From the NCBI RefSeq assembly GCF_000521605.1, contig NZ_CP006942.1:1550001-1614000 (forward strand): a DNA stretch of 64,000 nucleotides, written 5' to 3'. The position numbers were made by a program, and so were the translations under genes. The notes under the pieces were generated by a model. The model did no database searches. It was not told the origin of the DNA and saw only the letters and a list, made by a program, of their open reading frames with translations. The DNA is from Mannheimia sp. USDA-ARS-USMARC-1261 (GTDB taxonomy: Bacteria; Pseudomonadota; Gammaproteobacteria; Enterobacterales; Pasteurellaceae). Below are positions 48,613 to 58,901 of the stretch, piece by piece. Position 1 is the first letter of the stretch; the number at the start of each line of letters is the position of its first letter.

Positions 48613-48644
48613 AATCCCCTTAGCATTTTCGTTCTAAGGGGATT
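48613..48644. terminator. Bidirectional terminator between lnt and ribH
   Basis: A perfect 11-bp stem AATCCCCTTAG / CTAAGGGGATT has As before and Ts after, and so serves both convergent transcripts. Confidence 0.92.
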
Positions 48645-48654
48645 TTTTAATTTG

Positions 48655-49119
48655 TTAGCCTAACATTTTTAATAGGTTAGCCATTTCGATCGCAACCATC
48701 GCACACTCTTCGCCTTTATTACCGGCTTTAGTGCCTGAACGCTCAATCGCCTGCTCTAAGTTTTCTACGGTTAAAATACCGTTGATAATCGGCACACCGG
48801 TTTCTAATGCAGAACTACTAATGCCTTTTGCTGATTCATTTACCACCACATCATAATGGCTGGTTGCTCCACGCACCACCGCACCTAAACAGATAATCGC
48901 ATCATATTTCCCACTTTGTGCCATTTTTTTTGCTGCAATTGAGATTTCTAATGCACCCGGTACCCAAACAGTATCAATATTTTCTGCTTCCACTCCGTGA
49001 CGAAGCAATTTATCAGTTGCACCGTTGAGCAGTTGATCAATAAAGATTTTATGCCAGTTCGTTGCCACAATACCGAATTTTAAACCTGTCGCAATATAAT
49101 TACCTTGAAATGTTGCCAT
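48655..49119 (-). CDS. ribH: 6,7-dimethyl-8-ribityllumazine synthase
   Basis: This 154-residue lumazine synthase has [52 protein letters not shown] and the catalytic-loop sequence [13 protein letters not shown]. It forms 60-mer or pentamer shells and makes the direct precursor of riboflavin. It is the last gene of the ribD-ribE-ribBA-ribH operon. Confidence 0.97.
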   Translation of the reverse strand: MATFQGNYIATGLKFGIVATNWHKIFIDQLLNGATDKLLRHGVEAENIDTVWVPGALEISIAAKKMAQSGKYDAIICLGAVVRGATSHYDVVVNESAKGISSSALETGVPIINGILTVENLEQAIERSGTKAGNKGEECAMVAIEMANLLKMLG

Positions 49120-49225
49120 TTTTTGTTTTCCTTCTTTAAAAATAAATTTGATATTTCAATTAAGAACTACAAGCGGTCATTTTTTACTAAATGTTTGCAA
49201 ATTACCCTTGTACCAGAGAATTTCA

Positions 49226-50425
49226 TTAAAAATTAAACATATGTCGCATTTTGTGCTGTTTAACTTTGAGGTATTCCAAATCGTGTTCGTTTGGCTCAAC
49301 CATAATTGGCTCACGAGCGACCACATTTAAACCTTGTTCAATAAGTCCTTCAATTTTTGCAGGATTATTAGTGAGCAAACGAATAGACTTCACACCAAGC
49401 TTTTCAAACATTTGAGCCGCAATGTAATATTCACGCTCATCATCTTTAAAGCCTAGTGCAAGATTGGCTTCCACAGTATCCATTCCTCTGTCTTGCAATT
49501 CATAAGCACGTAGTTTGTTGATTAAGCCAATGCCTCGCCCTTCTTGGCGTAAATAAAGTACGACACCTCTGCCCTCTGCTTCAACTTGGCTCATTGCCGC
49601 AGCAAATTGTTGCCCACAATCGCAACGTTGAGAACCAAACGCATCACCAGTTAAACATTCTGAATGAATACGGCATAACACATTTTCGCCATCGCCAATC
49701 TCGCCTTTTACCAGTGCAACGTGCTCTTTGCCAGATAAAGTTTCAACAAAGCTATGTGCTTTAAATTCACCATATTTAGTCGGCATATTCACAACCGATA
49801 CTACATCAACCAGGCTATCGTGTTTTCTACGATACTCTTGCAGCTGCTGAATGGTAATAAACGGAATATTATGCTCTTTCGCAAAAGCTTGAAGTTCAGG
49901 CATTTGCATCATCGTGCCGTCTTCTGCCATAATTTCACAGCAAAGTCCTGCCGGTTTTAAACCTGCAAGACGAGCCAAATCCACCGTAGCTTCAGTATGA
50001 CCGTTACGCACCAGCACACCACCGTCTTTAGCGACTAAGGGAAAAACGTGCCCCGGGCGGCGGAAATCTTCTGCTTTTGCGTTCTCATCTAATATTTTCA
50101 TACAAGTGAGAGAACGCTCAAAAGCCGAAATGCCAGTGCCCGTCTCAATATGATCGACAGAAACGGTAAACGCTGTTTGATGATTATCTTTATTTACGAC
50201 CACCATCGGGTGAAAATCCAATCGCTCCGCAATGTCGGTAGAAATAGGCGTACAAATTAAACCTTTGCCATATTTCGCCATAAAATTGATATTTTCCGGT
50301 GTAGCAAATTCTGCTGCACAGATGAAATCGCCCTCGTTTTCACGATCCGCATCATCACTGACTAAAATAATTTTACCTGCGGCAATCGCTTGAATAGCTT
50401 CTTCTACAGTTGAAAATTTAAACAT
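49226..50425 (-). CDS. ribBA: Bifunctional DHBP synthase / GTP cyclohydrolase II
   Basis: This 399-residue fusion has an N-terminal RibB domain ([41 protein letters not shown], about 1-200) that makes dihydroxybutanone phosphate. The C-terminal RibA domain (about 205-399) has the zinc site [23 protein letters not shown] and the RQEGRGIGL loop, and opens GTP. Both feed lumazine synthase encoded next to it. Confidence 0.97.
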   Translation of the reverse strand: MFKFSTVEEAIQAIAAGKIILVSDDADRENEGDFICAAEFATPENINFMAKYGKGLICTPISTDIAERLDFHPMVVVNKDNHQTAFTVSVDHIETGTGISAFERSLTCMKILDENAKAEDFRRPGHVFPLVAKDGGVLVRNGHTEATVDLARLAGLKPAGLCCEIMAEDGTMMQMPELQAFAKEHNIPFITIQQLQEYRRKHDSLVDVVSVVNMPTKYGEFKAHSFVETLSGKEHVALVKGEIGDGENVLCRIHSECLTGDAFGSQRCDCGQQFAAAMSQVEAEGRGVVLYLRQEGRGIGLINKLRAYELQDRGMDTVEANLALGFKDDEREYYIAAQMFEKLGVKSIRLLTNNPAKIEGLIEQGLNVVAREPIMVEPNEHDLEYLKVKQHKMRHMFNF

Positions 50426-50436
50426 TATTTATCCTT

Positions 50437-51084
50437 TTAAAATCCTGCATTTTTTAGAAAATCGACCGTAAGTTTACTCGGTGGGTTTTCAGGTTCTTTT
50501 TTCAATAAAAACTGTTCGATATATTTACCGACAATATCGTTTTCTAAATTCACAAGGCTACCGATTTTTTTCGAGCCTAAATTTGTTTCTTTGATCGTAT
50601 GCGGAATAATCGATACACGAAATGATTCGTCATTCACATCAACTACGGTTAAGCTAATGCCATCAATAGTAATTGAGCCTTTCTCAATGATATAACGCAA
50701 CAGTTTCGGCGAAGCATTGATACGATACCAAGTGGCATTATCCGCAGGAGTAATTTCGGCAACGGTGCCTGTTCCGTCAATATGACCTGACACAATATGC
50801 CCTCCGAAACGTCCATTTGCCGCCATTGCTCTCTCTAAATTAACCGGACTGTTTAGGCTCAATTCGCCAAGTGAAGTGCGTTTTAGGGTTTCCGACATCA
50901 CATCTGCGGTAAATTGCTCTTTCGTAAAAGAAGTTACCGTTAAACAAACACCATTTACCGCAATGCTATCGCCTAATTGCACATCAGTAAGCACTTTTTT
51001 AGCTTTGACAGTAACAACCGCAAATTCGCCTTGCTTTTTGAGTTGTGCGATTTGACCGACTTCTTCGATAATACCTGTGAACAT
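50437..51084 (-). CDS. ribE: Riboflavin synthase, alpha subunit
   Basis: This 215-residue protein has two lumazine-binding repeats. It starts MFTGIIEEVGQI; the first repeat has DSIAVNGVCLTVTSF and the second GSITIDGISLTVVDV. It dismutates two lumazines into riboflavin. It lies 11 bases before ribBA and 9 bases after ribD. Confidence 0.97.
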   Translation of the reverse strand: MFTGIIEEVGQIAQLKKQGEFAVVTVKAKKVLTDVQLGDSIAVNGVCLTVTSFTKEQFTADVMSETLKRTSLGELSLNSPVNLERAMAANGRFGGHIVSGHIDGTGTVAEITPADNATWYRINASPKLLRYIIEKGSITIDGISLTVVDVNDESFRVSIIPHTIKETNLGSKKIGSLVNLENDIVGKYIEQFLLKKEPENPPSKLTVDFLKNAGF

Positions 51085-51093
51085 TTTTATTCC

Positions 51094-52179
51094 TTACTTA
51101 ACAACATAATCCAACAAAATATCGTCGCCAATCAACTCTGTGGACTTCAATTCTAATTTTACTGCTTCGGCTAAATTGCTAACGCCTTCGCCACCAATCG
51201 GGGTTTTAGCCTCTTTACCACCAATCAATTTCGGGGCAATATAACAATGCACTCGGTTTACACAACCTGATTTTAATGCACTGAAATTCAGATTTGAGCC
51301 ACCCTCAATTAACAAACTGTCAATTTGCATTTCGCCTAGTTTTTGCAAAAGATCGAGCAAATCTACCCGCTTGTTATCCGCTTTTGTTACAACAATGTCC
51401 ACACCAAGTTGTTGATAGGCTTCGTGGGCTTTCGTGTCATCATTTAATGTTGCAATAACGGTGCGATATTCTTTTGCTGTTTGCACTAATTTGCAATCTA
51501 GTGGCGTTCTTAACTGACTATCACAAACAATTCTCACAGGTTGCTTGGCATTTGGCATTCGGCTATTGAGCATCGGATCATCAGCCAATACTGTTTCAAC
51601 ACCGACCATAATTGAGCTGTATTGATGGCGGGTTTCTTGTACTTTTGCCCGAGCTTGTTCGCCCGTAATCCATTTTGATTCACCTGTACTTGTGGCTATT
51701 TTCCCGTCCGCCGTCATCGCATATTTCAGTAACACATAAGGGCGTTTGGTTTGAATGTAGTGAAAGAAAATCGGGTTAAGCTCATCGCACTCTGCTCGCA
51801 TAAAATCTTCAACCACTTCCACACCGGCCGCTCGAAGCTGTTTCGCCCCTTTGCCCGACACCAGCGGATTAGGATCTCGTGAGCCAATAAACACTTTTTT
51901 GATGCCTCGCTCGATTAATAAATCGGAGCAAGGCGGCGTTCGCCCATAATGGCAACAAGGCTCAAGGGTAACGTAAGCAGTAGCTCCTACCAAATCCTGC
52001 TCGGAGCGTAAAATCGCATTACGTTCAGCGTGCCATTCTCCGTATTTTTCGTGGTAACCTTCAGCGATAATTTCGCCATCTTTTACAATTACACAACCTA
52101 CTAAAGGGTTCGGATTTGTCCAACCTTTTGCTTTCTTGGCAAGTTCAATGGCATAAGCCATATATTGAGCATCTTTCAT
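51094..52179 (-). CDS. ribD: Riboflavin-specific deaminase/reductase
   Basis: This 361-residue bifunctional enzyme has an N-terminal cytidine-deaminase-like domain with zinc motifs HAERNAI and PCCHYGRTPPC. A C-terminal reductase domain follows (RPYVLLKYAMTADGKIATSTGESKWITG onward). It carries out the second and third steps of riboflavin synthesis. It is the first gene after the FMN riboswitch. Confidence 0.97.
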   Translation of the reverse strand: MKDAQYMAYAIELAKKAKGWTNPNPLVGCVIVKDGEIIAEGYHEKYGEWHAERNAILRSEQDLVGATAYVTLEPCCHYGRTPPCSDLLIERGIKKVFIGSRDPNPLVSGKGAKQLRAAGVEVVEDFMRAECDELNPIFFHYIQTKRPYVLLKYAMTADGKIATSTGESKWITGEQARAKVQETRHQYSSIMVGVETVLADDPMLNSRMPNAKQPVRIVCDSQLRTPLDCKLVQTAKEYRTVIATLNDDTKAHEAYQQLGVDIVVTKADNKRVDLLDLLQKLGEMQIDSLLIEGGSNLNFSALKSGCVNRVHCYIAPKLIGGKEAKTPIGGEGVSNLAEAVKLELKSTELIGDDILLDYVVK

Positions 52180-52282
52180 ACAAATTTTTGATAAATTGAG
52201 GGCGTGATGAAAAGATTATTTTCAATACAAGCGGTGAAATTTTAGGAAAATTTTGCAATTCCGGTTGTGATTAAAAATAATG

Positions 52283-52312
52283 AAGCCTTGAAATCTTACG
52301 ATCTCAAGGCTT
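52283..52312 (-). terminator. Riboswitch expression-platform terminator
   Basis: The 9-bp stem AAGCCTTGA / TCAAGGCTT lies between the FMN aptamer and ribD, with a T/A-rich tail in the leftward direction. It is the likely stop signal used when FMN is bound. Confidence 0.7.
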
Positions 52313-52365
52313 GCAAAAAAGGAATGAAAAACAACCGCTTGCACAGTGCTTTCAATATGATAACC

Positions 52366-52481
52366 TCTTCTTCCATCCAGACTATAACTGTCGGTACCGG
52401 AGTTTCACCGGTTCCTGCCAAACCTTTTTCGTTTCGCTCGCGGACTTTACCGCCGATCGGGAATTTCACCCTGCCCTGAAG
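52366..52481 (-). promoter_or_regulatory. FMN riboswitch (RFN element)
   Basis: Read leftward, the sequence shows the conserved RFN blocks: AGGGCAGGGTGAAATTCCC, GGCGGTAAAGTCCGCGAGC, GCAGGAACCGGTGAAACTCC, GGTACCGACAGT and ATAGTCTGGATGGAAGA. These form the six-helix FMN aptamer. It lies upstream of ribD and controls the whole rib operon. Confidence 0.97.
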
Positions 52482-52497
52482 ATTAAAATTGGTGAGA

Positions 52498-52526
52498 ATT
52501 CTGCTCGCATTCTAAGTTTATGTCAA
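52498..52526 (-). promoter_or_regulatory. Promoter of the rib operon
   Basis: Read leftward, TTGACA (52526-52521) and CAGAAT (52503-52498) lie 17 bases apart, starting transcription just before the FMN aptamer. Confidence 0.7.
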
Positions 52527-52625
52527 GCAAGAAATTGAGCAAATTGCTCTGGTTTTAACGATTGATTAAATCGTCATCATCTACTGTTTAAGCCTATTGA
52601 GTTTTTTTAATATAAATCAAATTTT

Positions 52626-52656
52626 CCCTTGTTTTTCCCAAATTCGTCCTCATAAT
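52626..52656 (+). promoter_or_regulatory. Putative sigma-32 promoter of lon
   Basis: CCCTTG (52626-52631, then TTT) and CCTCATAAT (52648-52656) resemble the sigma-32 pattern, with a -10 close to CCCCATNTA. Lon is a classical heat-shock gene, so the assignment is reasonable. Confidence 0.65.
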
Positions 52657-52691
52657 GGGATAACGATATTTTAGATAGAGAGAGCAAATTT

Positions 52692-55094
52692 ATGGCACCA
52701 AGAAAAAAGAAAGCAATTGAATTACCACTACTTCCATTGCGTGATGTGGTGGTGTTCCCATATATGGTTATGCCGTTATTTGTAGGTCGTGAAAAATCAA
52801 TTCAAGCCCTACGTTCGGCGATGGATTCAAACAAACAACTGTTTTTAGTTACTCAACAAGACCCGAATAAAGAAGAACCAAGCAAAGACGATATGTATTC
52901 TGTTGGCGTAACGGCTAACATCATTCAAATGTTAAACTTGCCGGATGGCACGGTAAAAGTGCTGGTTGAAGGTCAATTTCGTGCAAAAATTGAGCAAATT
53001 CACGATGATGAAAACGGCTTCTGGGCGGCAATTCAGCCTATTTATTCTGAATATGATGAAGAAAATGAAGAATTAAAAACTATTGCTAAAACAACTTTAA
53101 CCGAATTTGAAAATTACGTTAAAAATAATAAGAAAATTCCAGCGGAAATTATTCCTAAACTGCAAAAAATTACGCTTGAAGATCGCTTAGCAGATACGAT
53201 TGCCTCTAACTTAATTGCTCCGGTAAAGAAAAAACAGGAACTGTTAGAGCAACCGAATCTCATTGCTCGTTTTGAAGCCTTATTAATTGCGATGGCAACG
53301 GAAATGGATACCCTTGAAACAGAAACTCGTATCCGTAACCGTGTGAAGCAACAAATGGAGAAAAACCAGCGTGATTACTATCTCAATGAGCAAATCAAAG
53401 CCATTCAGAAAGAATTAGGCAATGGTGATGATGTTGAGCAAAGTGAGTTAGATAAGCTCAAAGAGAAAATTGATGCATCTAAATTACCAACAGATGTAAA
53501 AGAGAAATTGGATAATGAATTTAAAAAGCTAAAAGCAATGCCGCAAAGCTCGTCAGAAGCAACGGTTGTGCGTACTTATATCGACTGGATTTTACAAATG
53601 CCTTGGCATAAAAAATCGGCGGTAAAGAAAGATTTAGCTAAAGCACAGGAAATTCTGGATAAAGACCATTATGGTTTAGAACGAGTGAAAGATCGTATTG
53701 TGGAATATCTTGCGGTACAAAGCCGTTTAAATAAATTGAAAGGTCCAATCCTCTGCTTAGTTGGTCCTCCGGGTGTTGGTAAAACCTCACTAGGACAATC
53801 TATTGCCAATGCAACAGGACGTAAATATGTACGTATGGCGTTAGGTGGTGTACGTGATGAGGCGGAAATTCGTGGTCATCGTCGTACTTACATTGGATCA
53901 ATGCCGGGTTCTCTAATGATGAAAATGGCGAAAGTTGGCGTTCGTAACCCACTGTTTTTATTAGATGAAATCGACAAAATGGCACAAGATATGCGTGGCG
54001 ATCCAGCCTCAGCGTTGCTTGAAGTATTAGACCCGGAGCAAAATAAAGCCTTTAACGACCACTATTTAGAAGTAGATTACGATTTATCTGATGTAATGTT
54101 TGTGGCAACCTCAAACTCAATGAACATTCCACCGGCATTGCTAGATCGTATGGAAGTCATTCGTCTTTCAGGCTATACCGAAGATGAAAAAATGCACATT
54201 GCTCGCGATCATTTACTAGCTAAACAGCAAGAAAATAATGGATTACAAGAAGGCGAACTCACAGTGGAAGATGGTGCAATTTTAAGCATTATCCGCTACT
54301 ACACCCGTGAAGCCGGTGTGCGTGGGCTTGAACGAGAAATTGCTAAAATCTGCCGTAAAGCCGTAAAAGCTTTAGTGCTAGATAAAAAATTGAAATCGAT
54401 CACGGTTTCTGAGAGCAATATTGAAGACTATTTAGGTGTAAAACGCTTTGACTACGGCAAAATGGATAGCCAAAACCGCATTGGGGAAGTAACAGGTTTG
54501 GCGTGGACAGAAGTGGGCGGCGATTTATTAACCATTGAAACTGCCTCTGTGGCGGGTAAGGGTAAATTCTCTTACACGGGTTCATTAGGCGATGTGATGA
54601 AAGAATCTATCCAAGCGGCAATGGTTGTAGTTCGCTCTCGTGCAGATAAATTGGGTATTGCGGCAGACTTCCACGAAAAACGTGATATCCACGTTCACGT
54701 ACCCGATGGAGCAACACCAAAAGATGGTCCAAGTGCCGGTATTGCAATGTGTACCGCATTAATTTCAAGCTTAACAGGCAACCCTGTTCGTAAAGAAGTC
54801 GCAATGACAGGCGAAATCAGCCTACGTGGAAAAGTATTGCCAATCGGCGGCTTAAAAGAGAAACTGCTAGCCGCTCATCGTGGTGGTATTACAACGGTTA
54901 TTATTCCAAAAGAGAATGAAAAAGACTTGGAGGAAATTCCGGAAAATGCCAAAGCAGCATTAAATATTCACGCCGTAGAGACGATTGATGAAGTGCTTGC
55001 AATTGCTCTTGAAAACCCACCGATGGGAATTGAAGCATTGCCAAAAGCAGAAATTAAGGTGAAAAAACCACGTGCAAAAGCAACGGTTCAATAA
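52692..55094 (+). CDS. lon: ATP-dependent protease Lon
   Basis: This 800-residue protein has an N-terminal substrate domain ([28 protein letters not shown]), an AAA+ module with Walker [10 protein letters not shown] and Walker [10 protein letters not shown], and a C-terminal protease domain with the catalytic Ser in [11 protein letters not shown] and the Lys in the following [22 protein letters not shown] region. It degrades damaged and regulatory proteins. A heat-shock-type promoter and a strong terminator bracket it. Confidence 0.98.
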   Translation: MAPRKKKAIELPLLPLRDVVVFPYMVMPLFVGREKSIQALRSAMDSNKQLFLVTQQDPNKEEPSKDDMYSVGVTANIIQMLNLPDGTVKVLVEGQFRAKIEQIHDDENGFWAAIQPIYSEYDEENEELKTIAKTTLTEFENYVKNNKKIPAEIIPKLQKITLEDRLADTIASNLIAPVKKKQELLEQPNLIARFEALLIAMATEMDTLETETRIRNRVKQQMEKNQRDYYLNEQIKAIQKELGNGDDVEQSELDKLKEKIDASKLPTDVKEKLDNEFKKLKAMPQSSSEATVVRTYIDWILQMPWHKKSAVKKDLAKAQEILDKDHYGLERVKDRIVEYLAVQSRLNKLKGPILCLVGPPGVGKTSLGQSIANATGRKYVRMALGGVRDEAEIRGHRRTYIGSMPGSLMMKMAKVGVRNPLFLLDEIDKMAQDMRGDPASALLEVLDPEQNKAFNDHYLEVDYDLSDVMFVATSNSMNIPPALLDRMEVIRLSGYTEDEKMHIARDHLLAKQQENNGLQEGELTVEDGAILSIIRYYTREAGVRGLEREIAKICRKAVKALVLDKKLKSITVSESNIEDYLGVKRFDYGKMDSQNRIGEVTGLAWTEVGGDLLTIETASVAGKGKFSYTGSLGDVMKESIQAAMVVVRSRADKLGIAADFHEKRDIHVHVPDGATPKDGPSAGIAMCTALISSLTGNPVRKEVAMTGEISLRGKVLPIGGLKEKLLAAHRGGITTVIIPKENEKDLEEIPENAKAALNIHAVETIDEVLAIALENPPMGIEALPKAEIKVKKPRAKATVQ

Positions 55095-55100
55095 TAGTAA

Positions 55101-55130
55101 TAAAGGTGCAGTAATGCACCTTTATTTTTT
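55101..55130 (+). terminator. lon terminator
   Basis: A perfect 10-bp stem TAAAGGTGCA / TGCACCTTTA with loop GTAA is followed by a run of Ts. Confidence 0.92.
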
Positions 55131-55134
55131 GGAT

Positions 55135-55192
55135 ACAAGCGGTCTAATTTTTTATTCATTTTGCAAATTCCTATAAAAATAGGACCGCTTGT
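55135..55192. terminator. Inverted uptake-signal pair between lon and ilvY
   Basis: ACAAGCGGTC (55135-55144) and GACCGCTTGT (55183-55192), with further partly complementary A/T sequence inside, lie between the convergent lon and ilvY genes. Confidence 0.7.
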
Positions 55193-55194
55193 TG

Positions 55195-56082
55195 TTATGC
55201 TGTTTTAGACAATAACGCCCAAAATGCGTTGATAATCGGTTCTTGTAACCGCCTTTGCTGAACACAAACACCCAGCTCAAATGGCGTAATCGGCGAAGGT
55301 AAATTTAAATATGAAACTTGGTTATTCATTGGGCTATGTTTGATAACCACATCAGGCAATAACGCCACACCAAAACCAAGTGCAACCATTGGTAATATTG
55401 CCTCGTGCCCTGTTACTGTAGCATAAATTCTCGGCTCTTTGATTTTCTGCTCTTTAAACCAACGGTCAATACGCTTTCTCACAGGTCCATTCACCGGCAA
55501 AATAAAAGGCACATTTTTCCAATCTATCGGCGATTGTTGTAAAATCTGTGTTGCTTGGCAGGCAACGCGAGGAGCAATAATTGAAAGCTCTATATCATCA
55601 ATGTAGTGAAAAATAATATTATTCGGTAGCAGCTCCGGCTTGCCTGCGATGGCAATATCCGCAGTAAGCGATTGCACTTCGTGCAGGGCTTGTGCCGGGT
55701 CTCCTGTGGTTAGCTTAATATCTACCTTTGGATACTTCTGTCTAAAACGGGATAAGATCGGTGGTAAATGGCTATAAGAGGCTGTTACAGAACAAAACAC
55801 TTTCAACTCGCCTTCTAACTCGCCTTGCGTAGGCGAAATTTGACTTTGAAGTTGCTGCCATTGTACCCAACCTTGCTGAGCAAATTCTAAGAACTTTTCC
55901 CCTGCTTCGGTAAGATGAACCTGTCTATTATCCCGCAAAAATAACGGCTGCCCCACCTCTTCTTCCATACGCTGAATATGGCGAGTAAGGGTTGAAGCCG
56001 TCATATAATTTTTTTCCGCACTACGAATAAAACTTCGAGTTTGGACAATATCTAGGAACAGTTTTAGGCTTTGGAATTCCAT
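55195..56082 (-). CDS. ilvY: LysR-type regulator IlvY
   Basis: This 295-residue LTTR has an N-terminal winged helix (LKLFLDIVQTRSFIRSAEKNYMTASTLTRHIQRMEEEVGQPLFLRD) and an inducer-binding domain with the IlvY-typical KVFCSVTASYSHLPPILSRFRQKYPKVDIKLTTGDPAQALHEVQ. IlvY activates ilvC in response to acetolactate. Here ilvC is not adjacent. Instead the start codon overlaps the GT8 stop codon by one base (TAATG), so it may be translated from the glycosyltransferase transcript. Confidence 0.88.
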   Translation of the reverse strand: MEFQSLKLFLDIVQTRSFIRSAEKNYMTASTLTRHIQRMEEEVGQPLFLRDNRQVHLTEAGEKFLEFAQQGWVQWQQLQSQISPTQGELEGELKVFCSVTASYSHLPPILSRFRQKYPKVDIKLTTGDPAQALHEVQSLTADIAIAGKPELLPNNIIFHYIDDIELSIIAPRVACQATQILQQSPIDWKNVPFILPVNGPVRKRIDRWFKEQKIKEPRIYATVTGHEAILPMVALGFGVALLPDVVIKHSPMNNQVSYLNLPSPITPFELGVCVQQRRLQEPIINAFWALLSKTA

Positions 56083-57047
56083 TATTTAAGACCTCTTAAC
56101 TTCCTTAAAAAATATATAACTTGGTATTTAATTGCTTTTTTCCTGTCCCCTAATTTCCATAACCTTTTTGCAAATCGTCTAAAATTTCTTGTGCTGTTAG
56201 GTTTTTCATAATTAATCTTTCCCCAAGGAGAGTTTTTAATATATTCATTATATAATCTTATTTTACCTGCCTCATGCCAAGGCTTAATATCACCTACAAA
56301 ATGTATAATAGCTAGGTTAGTATTTTTATTATCTAATTTGTCCGGATGAACATTCCATTCAATCCAATTATATTTTTGCTCTAATAATACGATTTTATTA
56401 TAGAGTAGGATATTTAGTACATCTTGATCAGGATAATCAAATAAATCACTTGAAACCTTCAATAAAAACTCATTAAAAATATTATTTTCATTCCAAAGTT
56501 TAATATTAAACAATAATACCCCAGAGTTAAAATACTTATACTTAGCATCTAACCCCTTAACAGATAATCTATTTAGATTAATTAAATCCATCAAGTTATC
56601 TTCACTTGCAGCTAAAATGTAGTTATCAATATTTATTTTAAACAAATAAGATATATCATTAACACATAAAGTATCTATATCCAAATATAAGACATTATCA
56701 AGATGAGAAAGCACCATTGGAATAGATACTCGATAATATATTGCTGTAGAAAAATGCCCACAAACAGGTAAATTATCAAAATAAGAAGAATTTAGATAGT
56801 ATAGTGTAATATTACATTTATAACTTGACAGTAGTTTTAGCATCTGAATATCACAATCACTAATATTTGTAACAAACAAATGAAAATTTATATATGCTTC
56901 AGCGTTGTTTCTTAATATGGAAAAAATAGATATCCTCATATATTGAGCATAATTTTCATCAGAGCAATAAGCAATATTCCAGGCCGTCTCTTTAGAATGA
57001 TTTTTAACTATATACTCTACTTTATCTACAATTTGTGAATTAAGCAT
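56082..57047 (-). CDS. Glycosyltransferase family 8 (LPS/LOS biosynthesis)
   Basis: This GT8 enzyme of about 321 residues has NIAYCSDENYAQYMRISIFSILRN at the N-terminus, the metal-binding DxD in LDNVLYLDIDTLCVNDISYLF, FNSGVLLFNIKLWNE and the C-terminal HFVGDIKPWH. GT8 enzymes in Gram-negatives add galactose or glucose to the LPS core. The ATG at 57047 is preferred to a TTG at 57062. The gene is clearly more AT-rich than the housekeeping genes around it, suggesting transfer. Confidence 0.88.
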   Translation of the reverse strand: MLNSQIVDKVEYIVKNHSKETAWNIAYCSDENYAQYMRISIFSILRNNAEAYINFHLFVTNISDCDIQMLKLLSSYKCNITLYYLNSSYFDNLPVCGHFSTAIYYRVSIPMVLSHLDNVLYLDIDTLCVNDISYLFKINIDNYILAASEDNLMDLINLNRLSVKGLDAKYKYFNSGVLLFNIKLWNENNIFNEFLLKVSSDLFDYPDQDVLNILLYNKIVLLEQKYNWIEWNVHPDKLDNKNTNLAIIHFVGDIKPWHEAGKIRLYNEYIKNSPWGKINYEKPNSTRNFRRFAKRLWKLGDRKKAIKYQVIYFLRKLRGLK

Positions 57048-57085
57048 TTTTATCCAATCCAATTATAATTTAATCATAAATAAAA

Positions 57086-58126
57086 TTATTTTATATAATC
57101 AATAATCTTAATCAATCTATCAATATGTTCTTCTAATGTAGGATTATACTTAAGAAGACTATTAGGATTATCTATTCTAAATTTATTTTTAAATGAAAAG
57201 TTAATAGTATCATCTAAACTTTTAGAGTTATTTCTATCGAACAAATATCCAAAATTACCTTTCAACACTTCTGAGCAAGCCATATTTTCTGAAAATACTA
57301 TTGGTGTTCCTGAAAAAATTGATTCTAAGCCAACCAAACCAAAAGGTTCATAGCTTGATGCCATAATTGTAAAATCTGTAGCTTGATATAATTCAGGCAT
57401 ATCTTTCCTAAAGCCTAGAGAAATAATATTTCTTTCCTCTTTCACTGGCGTGCCCGCTACAACTAATTTAATAGGTAAATCGCTATGTTTAAAATACTTA
57501 GCAAGTAGATCGAATCCTTTTCGTTTATGTCCTGTTGATGGAAACAAATAGATAACTTCATTATCATTAAAGCCAAATTTTTTACGTAGCTCAGCTCGTC
57601 TATCAACATTAACAATATTAAACTTTTTAATATCAAGAGGTGGGTAAATAACCTCTATTTTACTCTCAGGAATATGATAGAATTTAATTAACTCTTTCTT
57701 CATTAAATTAGAATGAGCAATAATAATTTTAGAACCATCTAACGCTTTTTTCTCTGTTATTATTTTAATACGATCAGATAAGGTAGGTGATGTATTCGTA
57801 CTATTTAAATAACCTATATGCTGTCCTCCACAAAATAGAACATCAGCTTTCGTATATGCCATAGAAAGAATTATTTCGTTTTCTCTTTTCTTTCTTTGAA
57901 TGAAGTGAGAAAAAAGCAGTGTCTTAAATGGTTTTGGAATTAAGCTCAAATTAACTCTAAATGGATTGATTTTCTTATACTCAGATATATTTTTATCAAT
58001 CATCATAGCATAAACTCTAGGAGATATACCCATACAATAAAAACCATTAACCAAATCAAGAATATAACGCTCTGTACCGCCACCATTTCTAAACTTATTA
58101 ATTGCGATTGATATATTATTTTTCAT
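57086..58126 (-). CDS. Glycosyltransferase family 4 (LPS core, RfaG-like)
   Basis: This 346-residue GT-B enzyme has an N-terminal acceptor domain (INKFRNGGGTERYILDLVNGFYCMGISPRVYAMMI) and a C-terminal GT4 donor domain (IYLFPSTGHKRKGFDLLAKYF, then MASSYEPFGLVGLESIFSGTPIVFSENMACSEVL with the EX7E-like motif). It is similar to RfaG-type core glucosyltransferases; donor and acceptor are not known. It overlaps the GT25 gene by 11 bases and lies 39 bases before the GT8 gene. Confidence 0.87.
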   Translation of the reverse strand: MKNNISIAINKFRNGGGTERYILDLVNGFYCMGISPRVYAMMIDKNISEYKKINPFRVNLSLIPKPFKTLLFSHFIQRKKRENEIILSMAYTKADVLFCGGQHIGYLNSTNTSPTLSDRIKIITEKKALDGSKIIIAHSNLMKKELIKFYHIPESKIEVIYPPLDIKKFNIVNVDRRAELRKKFGFNDNEVIYLFPSTGHKRKGFDLLAKYFKHSDLPIKLVVAGTPVKEERNIISLGFRKDMPELYQATDFTIMASSYEPFGLVGLESIFSGTPIVFSENMACSEVLKGNFGYLFDRNNSKSLDDTINFSFKNKFRIDNPNSLLKYNPTLEEHIDRLIKIIDYIK

Positions 58127-58880
58127 ATTTAACTCTACTATTCTTCAAATTCATATCATATCTAAACTTATATATATTATCCTTCAACTTGTAATACTCT
58201 CTCATTAGTTTCGTAGCTAGAGAACGTTTAGGCTTTTTCATATCAATATTACTTCCCATATTAGAATCAGGTCTAACACAAGCAGGAACTACAGCAAGAT
58301 AATCTACTCTATTTTCCCAATACCTATCCATTGTAATATCAACATTATAAATCCATTCTTTACTTTGATTTAGAAATTTCACCGCAGCACTCGGAGTTAA
58401 AAAATATCCAGTCGCATTTCCCCAACCACTAAAGAATCTTAATACTTGATATTTTGAATTTATATCAAACATTACCTCACCTATATTTTTTCTAATGCTC
58501 GGTGATGGGGGAGTTAACCAACAAAACTCAATATTATGATCACTTCCTAAATATTTATATATGTCAAAAAAATCAGTTTGGATATTTGCATCATCTTCTA
58601 AAATGATAATAGGCTCACCCAAATCTAGACATTTTTTCCAAAGTAAATAATGACTAGCCCAACAACCAAGTTGAGATAAAGTCATAGGATTTCCTTTACG
58701 CTTAAAACGTTCGTGTTCATTATAAAGATTAAATAATGGGGAATCAGGGTTTTCTTTTCCATTTATTGCTTGGAAAAATTGATACTCGACCTCGGGAAAG
58801 GACTTAAATTGCTCAATAATAAATTCTCGTCTTTCGTGAGATTTTTCTAAATTAATAACAAAAATAGGAATTTTTTTCAT
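58116..58880 (-). CDS. Glycosyltransferase family 25 (LOS biosynthesis)
   Basis: This 254-residue GT25 enzyme starts with the family pattern IPIFVINLEKSHERREFIIEQF. It has the DxD-like EDDAN in EPIIILEDDANIQTDFF and the typical MTLSQLGCWASHYLLWKKCLDLGE. Relatives such as LpsA/Lex2B of Haemophilus add hexoses to lipooligosaccharide. AT-rich, it forms a tight cluster with the GT4 and GT8 genes. Confidence 0.88.
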   Translation of the reverse strand: MKKIPIFVINLEKSHERREFIIEQFKSFPEVEYQFFQAINGKENPDSPLFNLYNEHERFKRKGNPMTLSQLGCWASHYLLWKKCLDLGEPIIILEDDANIQTDFFDIYKYLGSDHNIEFCWLTPPSPSIRKNIGEVMFDINSKYQVLRFFSGWGNATGYFLTPSAAVKFLNQSKEWIYNVDITMDRYWENRVDYLAVVPACVRPDSNMGSNIDMKKPKRSLATKLMREYYKLKDNIYKFRYDMNLKNSRVKYEK

Positions 58881-58901
58881 TATTACACCTTTCTTATTAC
58901 A